DNA from: Zestomonas insulae
GTDB taxonomy: Bacteria > Pseudomonadota > Gammaproteobacteria > Pseudomonadales > Pseudomonadaceae
Length of the DNA stretch: 64,000 bases
Reading direction: 5' to 3'
Assembly (NCBI RefSeq): GCF_016901015.1
Contig: NZ_JAFEUP010000002.1
Location: 558,001-622,000 of the forward strand
The notes under the pieces are model-generated. The model was given only the letters and a program-made list of their open reading frames with translations, did no database searches and was not told the origin of the DNA. Below, piece by piece: positions 8,810 through 17,666 of this stretch. Positions within the stretch are counted from its first letter, which is position 1, and the number at the start of each line of letters is the position of its first letter. Made by a program: the position numbers and the translations under genes.

Positions 8810-9385
8810 ATGCCACTGCTCTCTACTCGCAGCCAACTGCTCCTCGGCCTGGCCCTCGCCGTGCTGATGGCGGTCACCCGCGGTCAGCACTTCGCCACGC
8901 TCAACCTGCCCAGCGCGTCCTGGGCGGTGTTCTTCCTCGCCGGCGTGTGGCTGCGCCCGCGCTGGGTGTTCCCGGCGCTGTTCGCCGAGGCCACGCTGCT
9001 GGACTTCAGCATGGTCGCGGTCGGCACCGTCGGTGACTGGTGCACATCGCCGGCCTACTGGGTGCTGGTGCCGGCCTACGGCGCGCTGTGGCTCGGCGGG
9101 CGACTGTACGCACGCGGCCACCGCGAGCACTGGAGCAGTCTGGTGCGACTGGCCTTGAGCGTGCTGGTGGCGGCGTTGGTCTGCCACCTGCTGTCCAGCG
9201 GCGGCTTCTACTTCCTCTCCGGACGCTACCCGGAGCCGACCCTGGCCGGTTTTCTGCCGCGCATCGGCTACTACTACCCGCGCTTCCTCGCCAACCTGGC
9301 GCTGTATGTCGGCGTGGCGGCGGTGCTGTACACCGGCCTGCGCGCCTGGAACGGGCTGGGCCTGCAGCGGGAGTCGGAGGTCTGA
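8810..9385 (+). CDS. btuM: BtuM-like cobalamin transporter (solitary ECF S-component)
   Basis: A 191-residue integral membrane protein with about six hydrophobic segments. It lies between btuB and cobB under the cobalamin riboswitch. The SWAVFFLAGVWLRP segment and the single Cys at residue 78 (VGDWCTSPAYW) resemble, from memory, the BtuM family. That family takes up cobalamin across the inner membrane without an ECF module and uses a conserved Cys near position 80. AAGGAG precedes the ATG, and the stop overlaps the cobB start (TGATG). It occupies the place where cobO stands in pseudomonads I know. The name is an inference from context and recalled motifs. Confidence 0.65.
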   Translation: MPLLSTRSQLLLGLALAVLMAVTRGQHFATLNLPSASWAVFFLAGVWLRPRWVFPALFAEATLLDFSMVAVGTVGDWCTSPAYWVLVPAYGALWLGGRLYARGHREHWSSLVRLALSVLVAALVCHLLSSGGFYFLSGRYPEPTLAGFLPRIGYYYPRFLANLALYVGVAAVLYTGLRAWNGLGLQRESEV

Positions 9386-10674
9386 TGCCGCGCGAGTGTC
9401 CGGCCCTGCTGATCGCCGCCCCGGCTTCCGGCCAGGGCAAGACCACCGTCACCGCCGCGCTGGCGCGCCTGCATGCGCGCCAGGGGCGGCGGGTGCGGGT
9501 GTTCAAGTGCGGGCCGGACTTCCTCGATCCGATGATTCTCGCCCGCGCCTCTGGCCTGCCGGTCTACCAGCTCGACCTGTGGATGATCGGCGAGGCGGAA
9601 TGCCGGCGCCTGCTCTGGGAGGCGGCCGGCAGCGCCGACCTGATCCTCATCGAAGGGGTGATGGGCCTGTTCGACGGCAATCCGTCGGCGGCCGATCTGG
9701 CACGGCGTTTCGGCGTGCCGGTGCTCGCGGCGATCGACGGTTCCGGCATGGCACAGACCTTCGGCGCCATGGCCCACGGTCTGGCCAGCTACCAGGCCGA
9801 CCTGCCGTTCGCCGGGGTGCTCGGCAACAAGGTCGGCAGCCTGCGGCATGGCGAAATCCTCCGCGACGCGCTGCCGCCATCGCTGCGCTGGTTCGGCGCC
9901 TTGCCGCGCAGCGCCGCGGTGGAGCTGCCGAGCCGCCACCTCGGTCTGGTGCAGGCCAATGAGCTGGCGGATCTGGACGCGCGTCTGGACGCCGCCGCCG
10001 ATGCCCTGGCGGCCAGCGCCGATACCACGTTGCCGGCGCCGGTGCGCTTCGCCGCGCCGACTGACGCGCCGCTGCCGCCGGTGTTGGCCGGGGTGCGCAT
10101 CGGCGTGGCCCGCGATGCCGCGTTCGCCTTCCTCTATGAGGCCAACCTCGACCTGCTGCGTGCTCTGGGTGCCGAGCTGCGCTTCTTCTCGCCACTGGCC
10201 GACCACGAGCTGCCGGCCGTCGACAGCCTGTACCTGCCCGGCGGCTACCCGGAACTGCACCTGGCGAGCCTGGCCAGCAACCAGCCGATGGCCACGGCGA
10301 TCCGCGCGCATCACGCGGTAGGCAAACCGATCCATGCCGAATGCGGCGGCATGCTCTACCTGTTCGAACGGCTGACCGACCAGCACGGCCAGTCCGCGGA
10401 CATGCTCGGCCTGCTGCCCGGCAGCGGCACTCTGCAGCCGCGCGTGGCAGCCTTGGCGTTGCAAGAGGTCGAACTGCCGGAAGGGCGGCTGCGCGGCCAT
10501 ACCTATCACCACTCGACGCTGGACTCGGCGCTGACGCCGCTCGCCCACGGCGAATGCCCGAATTACCGGCGCACCGCCGAGGCGGCGTTCCGCCAGGGCC
10601 GGCTGACCGCGTCGTACATCCACTTCTACCTGCCGTCCAATCCGCTGGCGGCGGCGGAGCTGTTCCGCCCATGA
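9385..10674 (+). CDS. cobB: Cobyrinate a,c-diamide synthase
   Basis: A 429-residue ATP-dependent glutamine amidotransferase that amidates the a and c side chains of the corrin ring. The N-terminal dethiobiotin-synthetase-like domain carries the P-loop APASGQGKTT (about residues 11-20). The C-terminal class I glutaminase domain has the nucleophile Cys320 in ECGGMLY and a late His in the GHTYHHST region. The start ATG overlaps the preceding stop, and the stop overlaps bluB (ATGA). Length is normal for the family. Confidence 0.93.
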   Translation: MPRECPALLIAAPASGQGKTTVTAALARLHARQGRRVRVFKCGPDFLDPMILARASGLPVYQLDLWMIGEAECRRLLWEAAGSADLILIEGVMGLFDGNPSAADLARRFGVPVLAAIDGSGMAQTFGAMAHGLASYQADLPFAGVLGNKVGSLRHGEILRDALPPSLRWFGALPRSAAVELPSRHLGLVQANELADLDARLDAAADALAASADTTLPAPVRFAAPTDAPLPPVLAGVRIGVARDAAFAFLYEANLDLLRALGAELRFFSPLADHELPAVDSLYLPGGYPELHLASLASNQPMATAIRAHHAVGKPIHAECGGMLYLFERLTDQHGQSADMLGLLPGSGTLQPRVAALALQEVELPEGRLRGHTYHHSTLDSALTPLAHGECPNYRRTAEAAFRQGRLTASYIHFYLPSNPLAAAELFRP

Positions 10675-11321
10675 CCGAGCACGCCTTCAGTGACGCCGAG
10701 CGCGCGGCGGTGTATCGCGCCATCGCCGAACGCCGCGACATGCGCCACTTCGCCGGCGGCACGGTGGCGCCGGAGCTGCTCGCACGGCTGCTCGAAGCCG
10801 CGCACCAGGCGCCCAGCGTCGGCCTGATGCAACCCTGGCGCTTCATCCGTATCACCGCGCCGGCGCTGCGCGAGGCCATCCACACGCTGGCCGAGGCGGA
10901 GCGGCTGCGCACCGCCGCAGCGCTTGGCGAGCGCAGCGACGCATTCATGCGCCTCAAGGTCGAGGGCATCCGCGACTGCGCCGAGCTGCTGGTGGTGGCG
11001 CTGATGGACGACCGCGAGCGGCATGTGTTCGGCCGCCGCACCTTGCCGGAAATGGACCTCGCCTCGTTGGCCTGCGCCGTTCAAAATCTCTGGCTGGCCG
11101 CGCGCGCCGAAGGCCTGGGCATGGGCTGGGTGTCGCTGTTCGAGCCGCGCGCACTCGGCGAGCTGCTCGGGCTGCCCGCCGGGGCCAAGGCCGAGGCGGT
11201 GTTGTGCCTGGGCCCGGTAACCGAGTTTTATCCGCAGCCGATGCTGGTCGAGGAGCGCTGGGCGACGCCGCGGCCGCTGCAGGAACTGTTGTTCGAAAAC
11301 CATTGGGGAACATCGACATGA
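10671..11321 (+). CDS. bluB: 5,6-dimethylbenzimidazole synthase
   Basis: A 216-residue nitroreductase-fold flavoprotein that fragments FMNH2 to make the lower ligand base of B12. The [11 protein letters not shown]-terminal stretch, the [15 protein letters not shown] segment and [10 protein letters not shown] are BluB features. It sits inside the cob operon with ATGA overlaps at both ends, which supports aerobic DMB synthesis by this strain. Confidence 0.92.
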   Translation: MTEHAFSDAERAAVYRAIAERRDMRHFAGGTVAPELLARLLEAAHQAPSVGLMQPWRFIRITAPALREAIHTLAEAERLRTAAALGERSDAFMRLKVEGIRDCAELLVVALMDDRERHVFGRRTLPEMDLASLACAVQNLWLAARAEGLGMGWVSLFEPRALGELLGLPAGAKAEAVLCLGPVTEFYPQPMLVEERWATPRPLQELLFENHWGTST

Positions 11322-12250
11322 GCATGGCGTTACTGGCCGTGGCCGGCGTGGCGCTCGACGCGCTATGCGGCGAGCCGCGCCGCTGGCATCCGCTGGTGGC
11401 CTTCGGCAACCTGGCGGCGCGCCTCGAGCAGCGTTTCAATCGGCCCTATGAGGCGGCGGAGGGTCCGGCCGCGCTCGGCTGGCGCAGCCACGGGGTGATG
11501 GCCTGGCTGCTCGCCGTGCTGCCGCTGACCCTGCTGGCCTGGGCGCTGGCCGAGCTGCCGTACCTCGGCTGGCTGGTCGCGGCGCTGGCGCTGTACGCCG
11601 CGCTCGGCCTGCGCAGCCTCGGTGAGCACGCGCGGCCGGTGGCCCAGGCGCTGCGCGCCGGTGAGCTGGAAGTGGCGCGGCAGCGCGTCGGCTACATGGT
11701 CAGCCGGCAGACCGCCGAACTCGATGAAAGCGGAGTGGCCCGCGCCGCCACCGAGTCGGTGCTGGAGAACGGCAGCGACGCGGTGCTCGCCGCCTTGTTC
11801 TGGTTCGCCGTGCTCGGCGCGCCGGGCGTGGTGCTGTATCGCCTGAGCAACACCTTGGATGCCATGTGGGGCTACCGCAACGCGCGCTTCGAGCGTTTCG
11901 GCTGGGCCGCGGCGCGCATCGACGACGTGCTCAACTACCTGCCGGCGCGCCTGGTGGCGCTGACCTATGCGCTGCTTGGCGACACCCGCCGCGCGCTGCG
12001 CTGCTGGCGTCTGCAGGCACCGCAGTGGGACAGCCCCAATGCCGGCCCGGTGATGGCCGCCGGCGCCGGCGCACTGGGCGCGAGCCTGGGCGGGCCGGCG
12101 GTCTATCACGGCGAGTTGCACGCGCGGCCGTCACTCGGCGAAGGCGAGCCGGCCAACCCTAGCCATATCGACCAAGCGCTGGAGCTGGTGCAGCGCGGCG
12201 TCTGGCTGTGGTTGCTGATCCTGGCGGTGGGGGGCTATCTGCATGCTTGA
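11318..12250 (+). CDS. cobD: Adenosylcobinamide-phosphate synthase, membrane protein
   Basis: A 310-residue CobD/CbiB family integral membrane protein that attaches the aminopropanol arm to adenosylcobyric acid. Several hydrophobic spans are visible ([32 protein letters not shown], and the C-terminal [13 protein letters not shown]). Conserved blocks include [30 protein letters not shown] and [17 protein letters not shown] 11318 overlaps the bluB stop; its own stop overlaps the next start. Confidence 0.92.
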   Translation: MSMALLAVAGVALDALCGEPRRWHPLVAFGNLAARLEQRFNRPYEAAEGPAALGWRSHGVMAWLLAVLPLTLLAWALAELPYLGWLVAALALYAALGLRSLGEHARPVAQALRAGELEVARQRVGYMVSRQTAELDESGVARAATESVLENGSDAVLAALFWFAVLGAPGVVLYRLSNTLDAMWGYRNARFERFGWAAARIDDVLNYLPARLVALTYALLGDTRRALRCWRLQAPQWDSPNAGPVMAAGAGALGASLGGPAVYHGELHARPSLGEGEPANPSHIDQALELVQRGVWLWLLILAVGGYLHA

Positions 12251-13274
12251 ACATGGCGGACGTCTGCACGCGGCCGCGCAGCGCTACGGCATTGCCGTGG
12301 CGGAGTGGCTCGACCTGTCCACCGGAATCGCGCCCTGGCCGTTCGCCGTGCCGGCGCTGGACAGCCGCAGCTGGGCGCGCCTGCCGGAGGCCGACGACGG
12401 CCTGGAGGCGGCGGCCTGCGGCTATTTCGGCGTCGAGCGCGTGTTGCCGGTACCCGGCACCCAGGCGGCGATCCAGCTGCTGCCGCGCCTGCGCCGCAGC
12501 GGTCGGGTGGGGGTCCTGGCGCCTTGTTACGCCGAGCACGCGCACGCCTGGCGCCAGGCCGGTCACGAGGTGGTCGAGCTGAGCGATGCCGAGGTAGCCC
12601 GCGCGCTGCCGAGCCTCGACGTGCTGGTCGCGGTCAATCCGAACAACCCCACCGGCCGCCTGCTGCCGGCCGAGCTGCTGCTCGACTGGCGCACCCGACT
12701 GCGCCAGCGCGGTGGCTGGCTGGTGGTCGACGAGGCGTTCATCGACGTCACCCCCGCGCACAGCGTGGTGGCCAGCGCCGATGACGAGCTGATTGTGCTG
12801 CGTTCGTTCGGCAAGTTCTTCGGCCTGGCCGGGGCGCGCCTGGGTTTCGTAGTCGCCGGTGCGTTGCGCCTGGCGCAGCTCGCCGAACAGCTCGGCCCCT
12901 GGACGATCAGCGGGCCGACCCGCGTGGTCGGCCAGGCCTGCCTGCGCGACCGCGGCGCGCAACTTGTCCAGCGCCAGCGTGCCGCAGCGGCGGGCCAGCG
13001 CCTGGCCGAGCTGCTCGGCCGCCACGGCTGGGCGCCGAGCGGCGGCACCGCGCTGTTCCAGTGGTGCGCCGATCCACGCGCCGCGCAGCTGCACGATTTC
13101 CTCGCCCAGCGCGGCATCCTCGTGCGCCAGTTCGCCAGCCCGGCCAGCCTGCGTTTTGGCCTGCCGGGGCGCGAGCCGGACTGGCGGCGGCTGGAGCAGG
13201 CGCTCGCCGATTTTCAGGCCGATGCCGCGATCGCGGATAAATCCGCTCCTACAACAACCGAGGCCGAACAGTGA
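12243..13274 (+). CDS. cobC: Threonine-phosphate decarboxylase (PLP-dependent)
   Basis: A 343-residue aminotransferase-fold enzyme supplying (R)-1-aminopropan-2-ol phosphate for the nucleotide loop. Visible motifs are NPNNPTG (132-138), Asp163 in VDEAF and the PLP Lys191 in [11 protein letters not shown]. It overlaps cobD by 8 bases. The last residues (about [14 protein letters not shown]) are partly encoded by a half-REP sequence at 13230-13252. This appears to have extended the C-terminus while keeping the GTGA overlap with cobQ. Confidence 0.9.
   Translation: MLEHGGRLHAAAQRYGIAVAEWLDLSTGIAPWPFAVPALDSRSWARLPEADDGLEAAACGYFGVERVLPVPGTQAAIQLLPRLRRSGRVGVLAPCYAEHAHAWRQAGHEVVELSDAEVARALPSLDVLVAVNPNNPTGRLLPAELLLDWRTRLRQRGGWLVVDEAFIDVTPAHSVVASADDELIVLRSFGKFFGLAGARLGFVVAGALRLAQLAEQLGPWTISGPTRVVGQACLRDRGAQLVQRQRAAAAGQRLAELLGRHGWAPSGGTALFQWCADPRAAQLHDFLAQRGILVRQFASPASLRFGLPGREPDWRRLEQALADFQADAAIADKSAPTTTEAEQ
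13230..13252. repeat. Half REP unit inside the 3' end of cobC
   Basis: ATCGCGGATAAATCCGCTCC followed by TAC is one arm of the GTAGGAGC REP/REPIN family found elsewhere in the window. It is translated as part of the CobC C-terminus. Confidence 0.8.
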
Positions 13275-14722
13275 CCACACTCATGGTGCAAGGCACCACC
13301 TCCGACGCGGGCAAGAGCACCCTGGTGGTCGCCCTGTGCCGCTGGCTGCAGCGCCAGGGCGTCGCAGTGGTGCCGTTCAAACCGCAGAACATGGCGCTGA
13401 ACAGCGCGGTGACTGCCGACGGCGGCGAGATCGGCCGCGCCCAGGCGGTGCAGGCGCAGGCCGCCGGCCTGGCGCCGCACACCGACATGAACCCGGTGCT
13501 GCTCAAGCCGAACAGCGACACCGGCGCGCAGGTGATCATCCACGGCCGGGCGATCAGCAGCATGGAGGCGGCCGCCTACCACGACTACAAGCAGGTAGCG
13601 ATGCAGGCGGTGCTGACCGCGCACGCGCGGCTGAGCGCGCAGTACCCGGTGGTGATGGTCGAGGGTGCCGGCTCGCCGGCGGAGATCAACCTGCGCGCCG
13701 GCGATATCGCCAACATGGGCTTCGCCGAGGCGGTCGACTGCCCGGTGATCCTGATCGCCGACATCGACCGTGGCGGTGTGTTCGCCCATCTGGTCGGCAC
13801 CCTCGAGCTGCTCGCACCAAGCGAGCAGGCGCGGGTGGTGGGCTTCGTCATCAACCGCTTCCGCGGCGACATCGGCCTGCTGCAACCCGGCCTCGATTGG
13901 CTGGAGGCGCGCACCGGCAAACCGGTGCTCGGCGTGCTGCCGTACCTGATGGATTTCCACCTGGAAGCCGAGGACGCCATCGACCAGCGCCAGGGCGCCA
14001 AGGCCGAACGCGTGCTCAAGGTGGTGGTGCCGGTGCTGCCGCGCATCAGCAACCACACCGATTTCGACCCGCTGCGCCTGCACCCGCAGGTCGATCTGCA
14101 GTTCGTCGGCCCCGGTCAGCCGATCCCGCCGGCCGACCTGATCATCCTGCCCGGCTCGAAGAGCGTGCGTGCCGACCTGGCGTTCCTCCGCGCCCAGGGC
14201 TGGGAGGACGCGCTGCAGCGCCACCTGCGCTACGGCGGCAAGCTGCTCGGCATCTGCGGCGGCCTGCAGATGCTCGGCACGGCGATCGACGACCCGCTCG
14301 GTCTGGAAGGCGCCGCCGGCTCCTCACCGGGGCTGGGTCTGCTGGAGTTCGCCACCGTGCTGGAGGCCGAGAAGCAGCTGCGCAACGTCAGCGGCCGCCT
14401 CAGCCTGGAGGACGCGCCGGTCAGCGGCTACGAGATCCATGCCGGGGTCAGTAGCGGTGCGGCGCTGGTGCAGCCCGCCGTGCAGCTTGCCGACGGCCGT
14501 AGCGACGGCGCGCAGAGCGCCGATGGGCAGATTCTCGGCACCTACCTGCACGGCCTGTTCGAGACCCCCGCGGCCTGCAGCGCGCTGTTGCGCTGGGCGG
14601 GCCTGCGCGAGGTGCAGGTGGTCGACTACCACGCGTTGCGCGAGCGCGATATCGAGCGGCTCGCCGATCTGGTGGAGGCACATCTGGACACCGCGCGGTT
14701 GCGCGAGTGGTGCGGGCTATGA
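13271..14722 (+). CDS. cobQ: Cobyric acid synthase
   Basis: A 483-residue glutamine amidotransferase that amidates the b, d, e and g side chains of adenosylcobyrinic acid a,c-diamide. The N-terminal P-loop is [10 protein letters not shown] (7-16). The glutaminase Cys329 lies in [11 protein letters not shown] and a candidate His in TYLHGLFE. It starts with GTG overlapping the cobC stop, so translation is probably coupled. Length is typical. Confidence 0.94.
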   Translation: MTTLMVQGTTSDAGKSTLVVALCRWLQRQGVAVVPFKPQNMALNSAVTADGGEIGRAQAVQAQAAGLAPHTDMNPVLLKPNSDTGAQVIIHGRAISSMEAAAYHDYKQVAMQAVLTAHARLSAQYPVVMVEGAGSPAEINLRAGDIANMGFAEAVDCPVILIADIDRGGVFAHLVGTLELLAPSEQARVVGFVINRFRGDIGLLQPGLDWLEARTGKPVLGVLPYLMDFHLEAEDAIDQRQGAKAERVLKVVVPVLPRISNHTDFDPLRLHPQVDLQFVGPGQPIPPADLIILPGSKSVRADLAFLRAQGWEDALQRHLRYGGKLLGICGGLQMLGTAIDDPLGLEGAAGSSPGLGLLEFATVLEAEKQLRNVSGRLSLEDAPVSGYEIHAGVSSGAALVQPAVQLADGRSDGAQSADGQILGTYLHGLFETPAACSALLRWAGLREVQVVDYHALRERDIERLADLVEAHLDTARLREWCGL

Positions 14723-14764
14723 GCGCTGACCGTGAGAGGAGCACTGACCTTGAGGGGAGCACCC

Positions 14765-15286
14765 ATGCTTGAACTGATCCTCGGCGGCGCACGCTCCGGC
14801 AAGAGTCGCCTGGCCGAGAGGCTGGCCGGCGAGTCCGGCCTGGCGGTCACCTACATCGCCACCAGCCAGCCGCTCGACCTGGAAATGGCCGAGCGGGTGG
14901 CCGCCCATCGCAGCCGGCGCCCCTCCGAGTGGGCGCTGGTCGAAGAGCCCATCGCACTGGCCCGCGTGCTGCGCGAGCAGGCGGCGCCGCAACGCTGTCT
15001 GCTGGTCGATTGCCTGACCCTCTGGCTGACCAACCTGCTGATGCTGGAAGACGCGGCGCGCCTGGCCGCCGAGCGCGATGCGCTGCTGAGCACCTTGGAC
15101 ACACTGCCCGGGCGGATCATCCTGGTCAGCAATGAAACCGGCCTCGGCGTGGTCCCGCTCGGTGCGCTGAGTCGGCGTTTCGTCGACGAGGCCGGTTGGC
15201 TGCACCAAGCCATCGCCGAACGCTGCCAGCGCGTGGTGTTCACCGTCGCCGGCTTGCCGATGACGCTCAAGGGGCAGCCGCTATGA
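14765..15286 (+). CDS. cobU: Adenosylcobinamide kinase / phosphate guanylyltransferase
   Basis: A 173-residue bifunctional enzyme (CobU, called CobP in aerobic pathways) that phosphorylates adenosylcobinamide and transfers GMP to it. The P-loop GGARSGKS is at residues 7-14, and the family blocks [34 protein letters not shown] and [10 protein letters not shown] follow in order. ATG 14765 follows an AGGGGAG stretch. A 42-base gap to cobQ is the only real spacer in this part of the operon. Confidence 0.94.
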   Translation: MLELILGGARSGKSRLAERLAGESGLAVTYIATSQPLDLEMAERVAAHRSRRPSEWALVEEPIALARVLREQAAPQRCLLVDCLTLWLTNLLMLEDAARLAAERDALLSTLDTLPGRIILVSNETGLGVVPLGALSRRFVDEAGWLHQAIAERCQRVVFTVAGLPMTLKGQPL

Positions 15287-16341
15287 ATGCCGCGAACTGG
15301 TGGCAGGACGATTGCCGGGCCGCGGATCAGCAGGTTCGTGCGGCGGCGCTGGCGCGCCAGGCGCAGTTGACCAAACCGGCCGGTGCGCTGGGCCTGCTGG
15401 AGCAGGTTGCGGTGCAGCTCGCGGCGTTGCAGGGCACGCCCCGGCCGCAGCTGGAGCTGCCGTGGATCGCCGTGTTCGCCGGCGACCACGGGGTGGTCGA
15501 GGAGGGCGTGTCGGCCTATCCGCAGGCGGTCACCGTGCAGATGCTGCGCAATTTCGTCGGCGGCGGTGCGGCGATCAGCGTGCTGGCCCGTCAGCTGGGC
15601 GCGACCCTGGAAGTGATCGACCTCGGCTGCGCGCTGCCGCTCGAGCCGCTGCCGGGCGTGCGCCACCTGCAGCTGGGTGCCGGCACCGCCAACTTCGCCC
15701 GTATGCCAGCGCTGCGTGATGAACAGCTGCACGCCGCCCTGGCCGCCGGCCGCGACAGTGTTGGCCGCGCTTACGCGGCGGGCGCCGAGCTGTTTATCGG
15801 CGGCGAGATGGGCATCGGCAACACTTCGGCGGCCAGCGCGGTGGCCTGTGCGTTGCTCAGCTGCCCGGCGCACGAGCTGGTCGGTCCGGGCACCGGCCTC
15901 GACCCGCAGGGCGTGCAGCACAAGGCGGCGGTGATCGAGCGCGCCTTGCTGCTGCACGCCGAGCACTTCGACGACCCCTGGCAGGTGCTGCGCTGCCTCG
16001 GTGGCTTCGAGCTCGCCGCGCTGGCCGGCGCCTATGTCGCCTGTGCGCAGCAGGGCGTACCGGCGCTAGTCGATGGCTTCATCTGCACGGTCGCAGCGCT
16101 CTGCGCGGTACGCCTCAACCCGGCGTGCCGCGAGTGGCTGCTGTTCGCCCATCGCGGCGCGGAGCCGGGCCATCGCCGGCTGCTCGCGGCGCTTGGCGGC
16201 GAGCCACTGCTCGAGCTCGGCCTGCGCCTCGGCGAGGGCAGTGGCGCGGCGCTGGCGGTGCCGCTGCTGCGCCTGGCCTGCCAGCTGCACAACGACATGG
16301 CGACCTTCGCCGAAGCGGCCGTGGCGGGGCGTTCGGCATGA
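15283..16341 (+). CDS. cobT: Nicotinate-nucleotide:DMB phosphoribosyltransferase
   Basis: A 352-residue CobT that makes alpha-ribazole phosphate from DMB and nicotinate mononucleotide, linking BluB to the final assembly. Diagnostic blocks are [41 protein letters not shown] and the active-site Glu region [12 protein letters not shown]. Start and stop overlap the neighbouring genes (ATG inside CTATGA; ATGA). Confidence 0.94.
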   Translation: MNAANWWQDDCRAADQQVRAAALARQAQLTKPAGALGLLEQVAVQLAALQGTPRPQLELPWIAVFAGDHGVVEEGVSAYPQAVTVQMLRNFVGGGAAISVLARQLGATLEVIDLGCALPLEPLPGVRHLQLGAGTANFARMPALRDEQLHAALAAGRDSVGRAYAAGAELFIGGEMGIGNTSAASAVACALLSCPAHELVGPGTGLDPQGVQHKAAVIERALLLHAEHFDDPWQVLRCLGGFELAALAGAYVACAQQGVPALVDGFICTVAALCAVRLNPACREWLLFAHRGAEPGHRRLLAALGGEPLLELGLRLGEGSGAALAVPLLRLACQLHNDMATFAEAAVAGRSA

Positions 16342-16892
16342 GGCTCGATCTGCTGCGCCACGGCGAAACCGCGCTGGGGAACGTGTTTCGCGGCAGCCTC
16401 GACGATGAGCTGAGCGCCGTCGGCTGGGCGCAGATGCGCGCGGCAGTGGCCGGGCGCAGCTGGGATGTCATTGTCAGCTCGCCTTTGCAGCGCTGCGCGC
16501 GCTTCGCCGCCGAGTTGGCCGAGCGCCTGGCGGTGCCGCTGCAGTTGGAGAGCGATCTGCGCGAGCTGCATTTCGGCGCCTGGGAAGGGCGCAGCGCTGC
16601 CGCGCTGATGGAGGAGCAGGCCGAGCTGCTCGGGCAATTCTGGGCCGACCCGTACGGCCACACACCACCCGACGGCGAGCCGCTGCTGCAGTTCGCCGCG
16701 CGGGTCGGCAGTGCGGTGCAGCGTCTGGCGCAGCAGCACGCCGGGCGGCGGGTGCTGCTGGTCAGCCACGGCGGGGTGATGCGCCTGTTGCTGGCGCAGG
16801 CGCAAGGCCTGCCGCGCGAGCAGTTGCTTAGCGTGGCGGTCGGTCATGGCGAGCTGTTCAGCCTGCCGGCCACCACCGAGGTGCCGGACTGA
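16338..16892 (+). CDS. Alpha-ribazole phosphatase-like histidine phosphatase
   Basis: A 184-residue histidine phosphatase with RHGET (residues 7-11) and the second His in VSHGGVMR. In the cob operon between cobT and cobS it most likely removes the 5' phosphate from alpha-ribazole phosphate or adenosylcobalamin phosphate. The enterobacterial enzyme is called CobC; I leave the symbol blank to avoid confusion with the decarboxylase. Start and stop overlap the neighbours. Confidence 0.85.
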   Translation: MRLDLLRHGETALGNVFRGSLDDELSAVGWAQMRAAVAGRSWDVIVSSPLQRCARFAAELAERLAVPLQLESDLRELHFGAWEGRSAAALMEEQAELLGQFWADPYGHTPPDGEPLLQFAARVGSAVQRLAQQHAGRRVLLVSHGGVMRLLLAQAQGLPREQLLSVAVGHGELFSLPATTEVPD

Positions 16893-17629
16893 TGGCCTGG
16901 CTGCTTCCCGCGTTGATCGCCGTGCAGTTCCTCTCGCGTCTGCCGGTGCGTTTGTCCGGGATGCCGACGCCGGCGCAGATGGGCCGCTCGTTGTGCTGGT
17001 ACCCGGCGGTCGGCCTGCTGCTTGGCGGCCTGCTGGTCGGCTTCGCCTTGCTCCTGCACGGCGCGCCGCCGCTGCTGCAGGCGGCGCTGCTGCTGGCCGG
17101 CTGGGTGCTGTTCAGCGGCGCCCTGCACCTGGATGGGCTGGCCGACACCGCGGACGCCTGGGTCGGCGGCTTCGGCGATCGCGAGCGCACCCTGACGATC
17201 ATGAAAGACCCTCGCAGCGGGCCGATCGCCGTGGTGGTGCTGGTCATGCTGCTGCTGCTCAAGTTCGCCGCGCTGGTCACCCTGCTGCCGCGCGGCGACT
17301 GGTCGGCGCTGCTGCTGGCGCCCTGGGTGGCGCGCTGTCTGCTGCCGCTGCTGTTCCTCAGCACGCCGTACGTGCGCGCTGGCGGCCTCGGTCAGGCGCT
17401 CGCCGAGCATCTGCCACGGCGTGCGCTGCGCTGGGTGTTGGTGGCGCAGGTGGCAGCCATGCTGCTGCTCGGCTGGAGCGGCGTGCTGGCGCTATGCACC
17501 GCGCTGCTGCTGTTCGCCCTGTGGCGCGCCGCACTGCTGCGGCGTCTCGGCGGCACCACCGGCGATACCGCCGGCGCTCTGGTGGAGTTGAGCGAGTGTG
17601 CGGTGCTACTGGTACTGGCGCTGATCTGA
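16892..17629 (+). CDS. cobS: Adenosylcobinamide-GDP ribazoletransferase
   Basis: A 245-residue membrane enzyme (CobS/CobV) that joins adenosylcobinamide-GDP to alpha-ribazole, the last assembly step. The Asp-rich motif HLDGLADTADAW near residue 80, GDRERTLTIMKD and a late GGTTGDTAGAL block are diagnostic. The rest is hydrophobic with about six to seven spans. It closes the operon; no clear intrinsic terminator follows before the convergent FAN1 gene. Confidence 0.93.
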   Translation: MAWLLPALIAVQFLSRLPVRLSGMPTPAQMGRSLCWYPAVGLLLGGLLVGFALLLHGAPPLLQAALLLAGWVLFSGALHLDGLADTADAWVGGFGDRERTLTIMKDPRSGPIAVVVLVMLLLLKFAALVTLLPRGDWSALLLAPWVARCLLPLLFLSTPYVRAGGLGQALAEHLPRRALRWVLVAQVAAMLLLGWSGVLALCTALLLFALWRAALLRRLGGTTGDTAGALVELSECAVLLVLALI

Positions 17630-17666
17630 ACCGCTCAGGCGGCGTTGGCCACCTCTTTGCCGGTGA

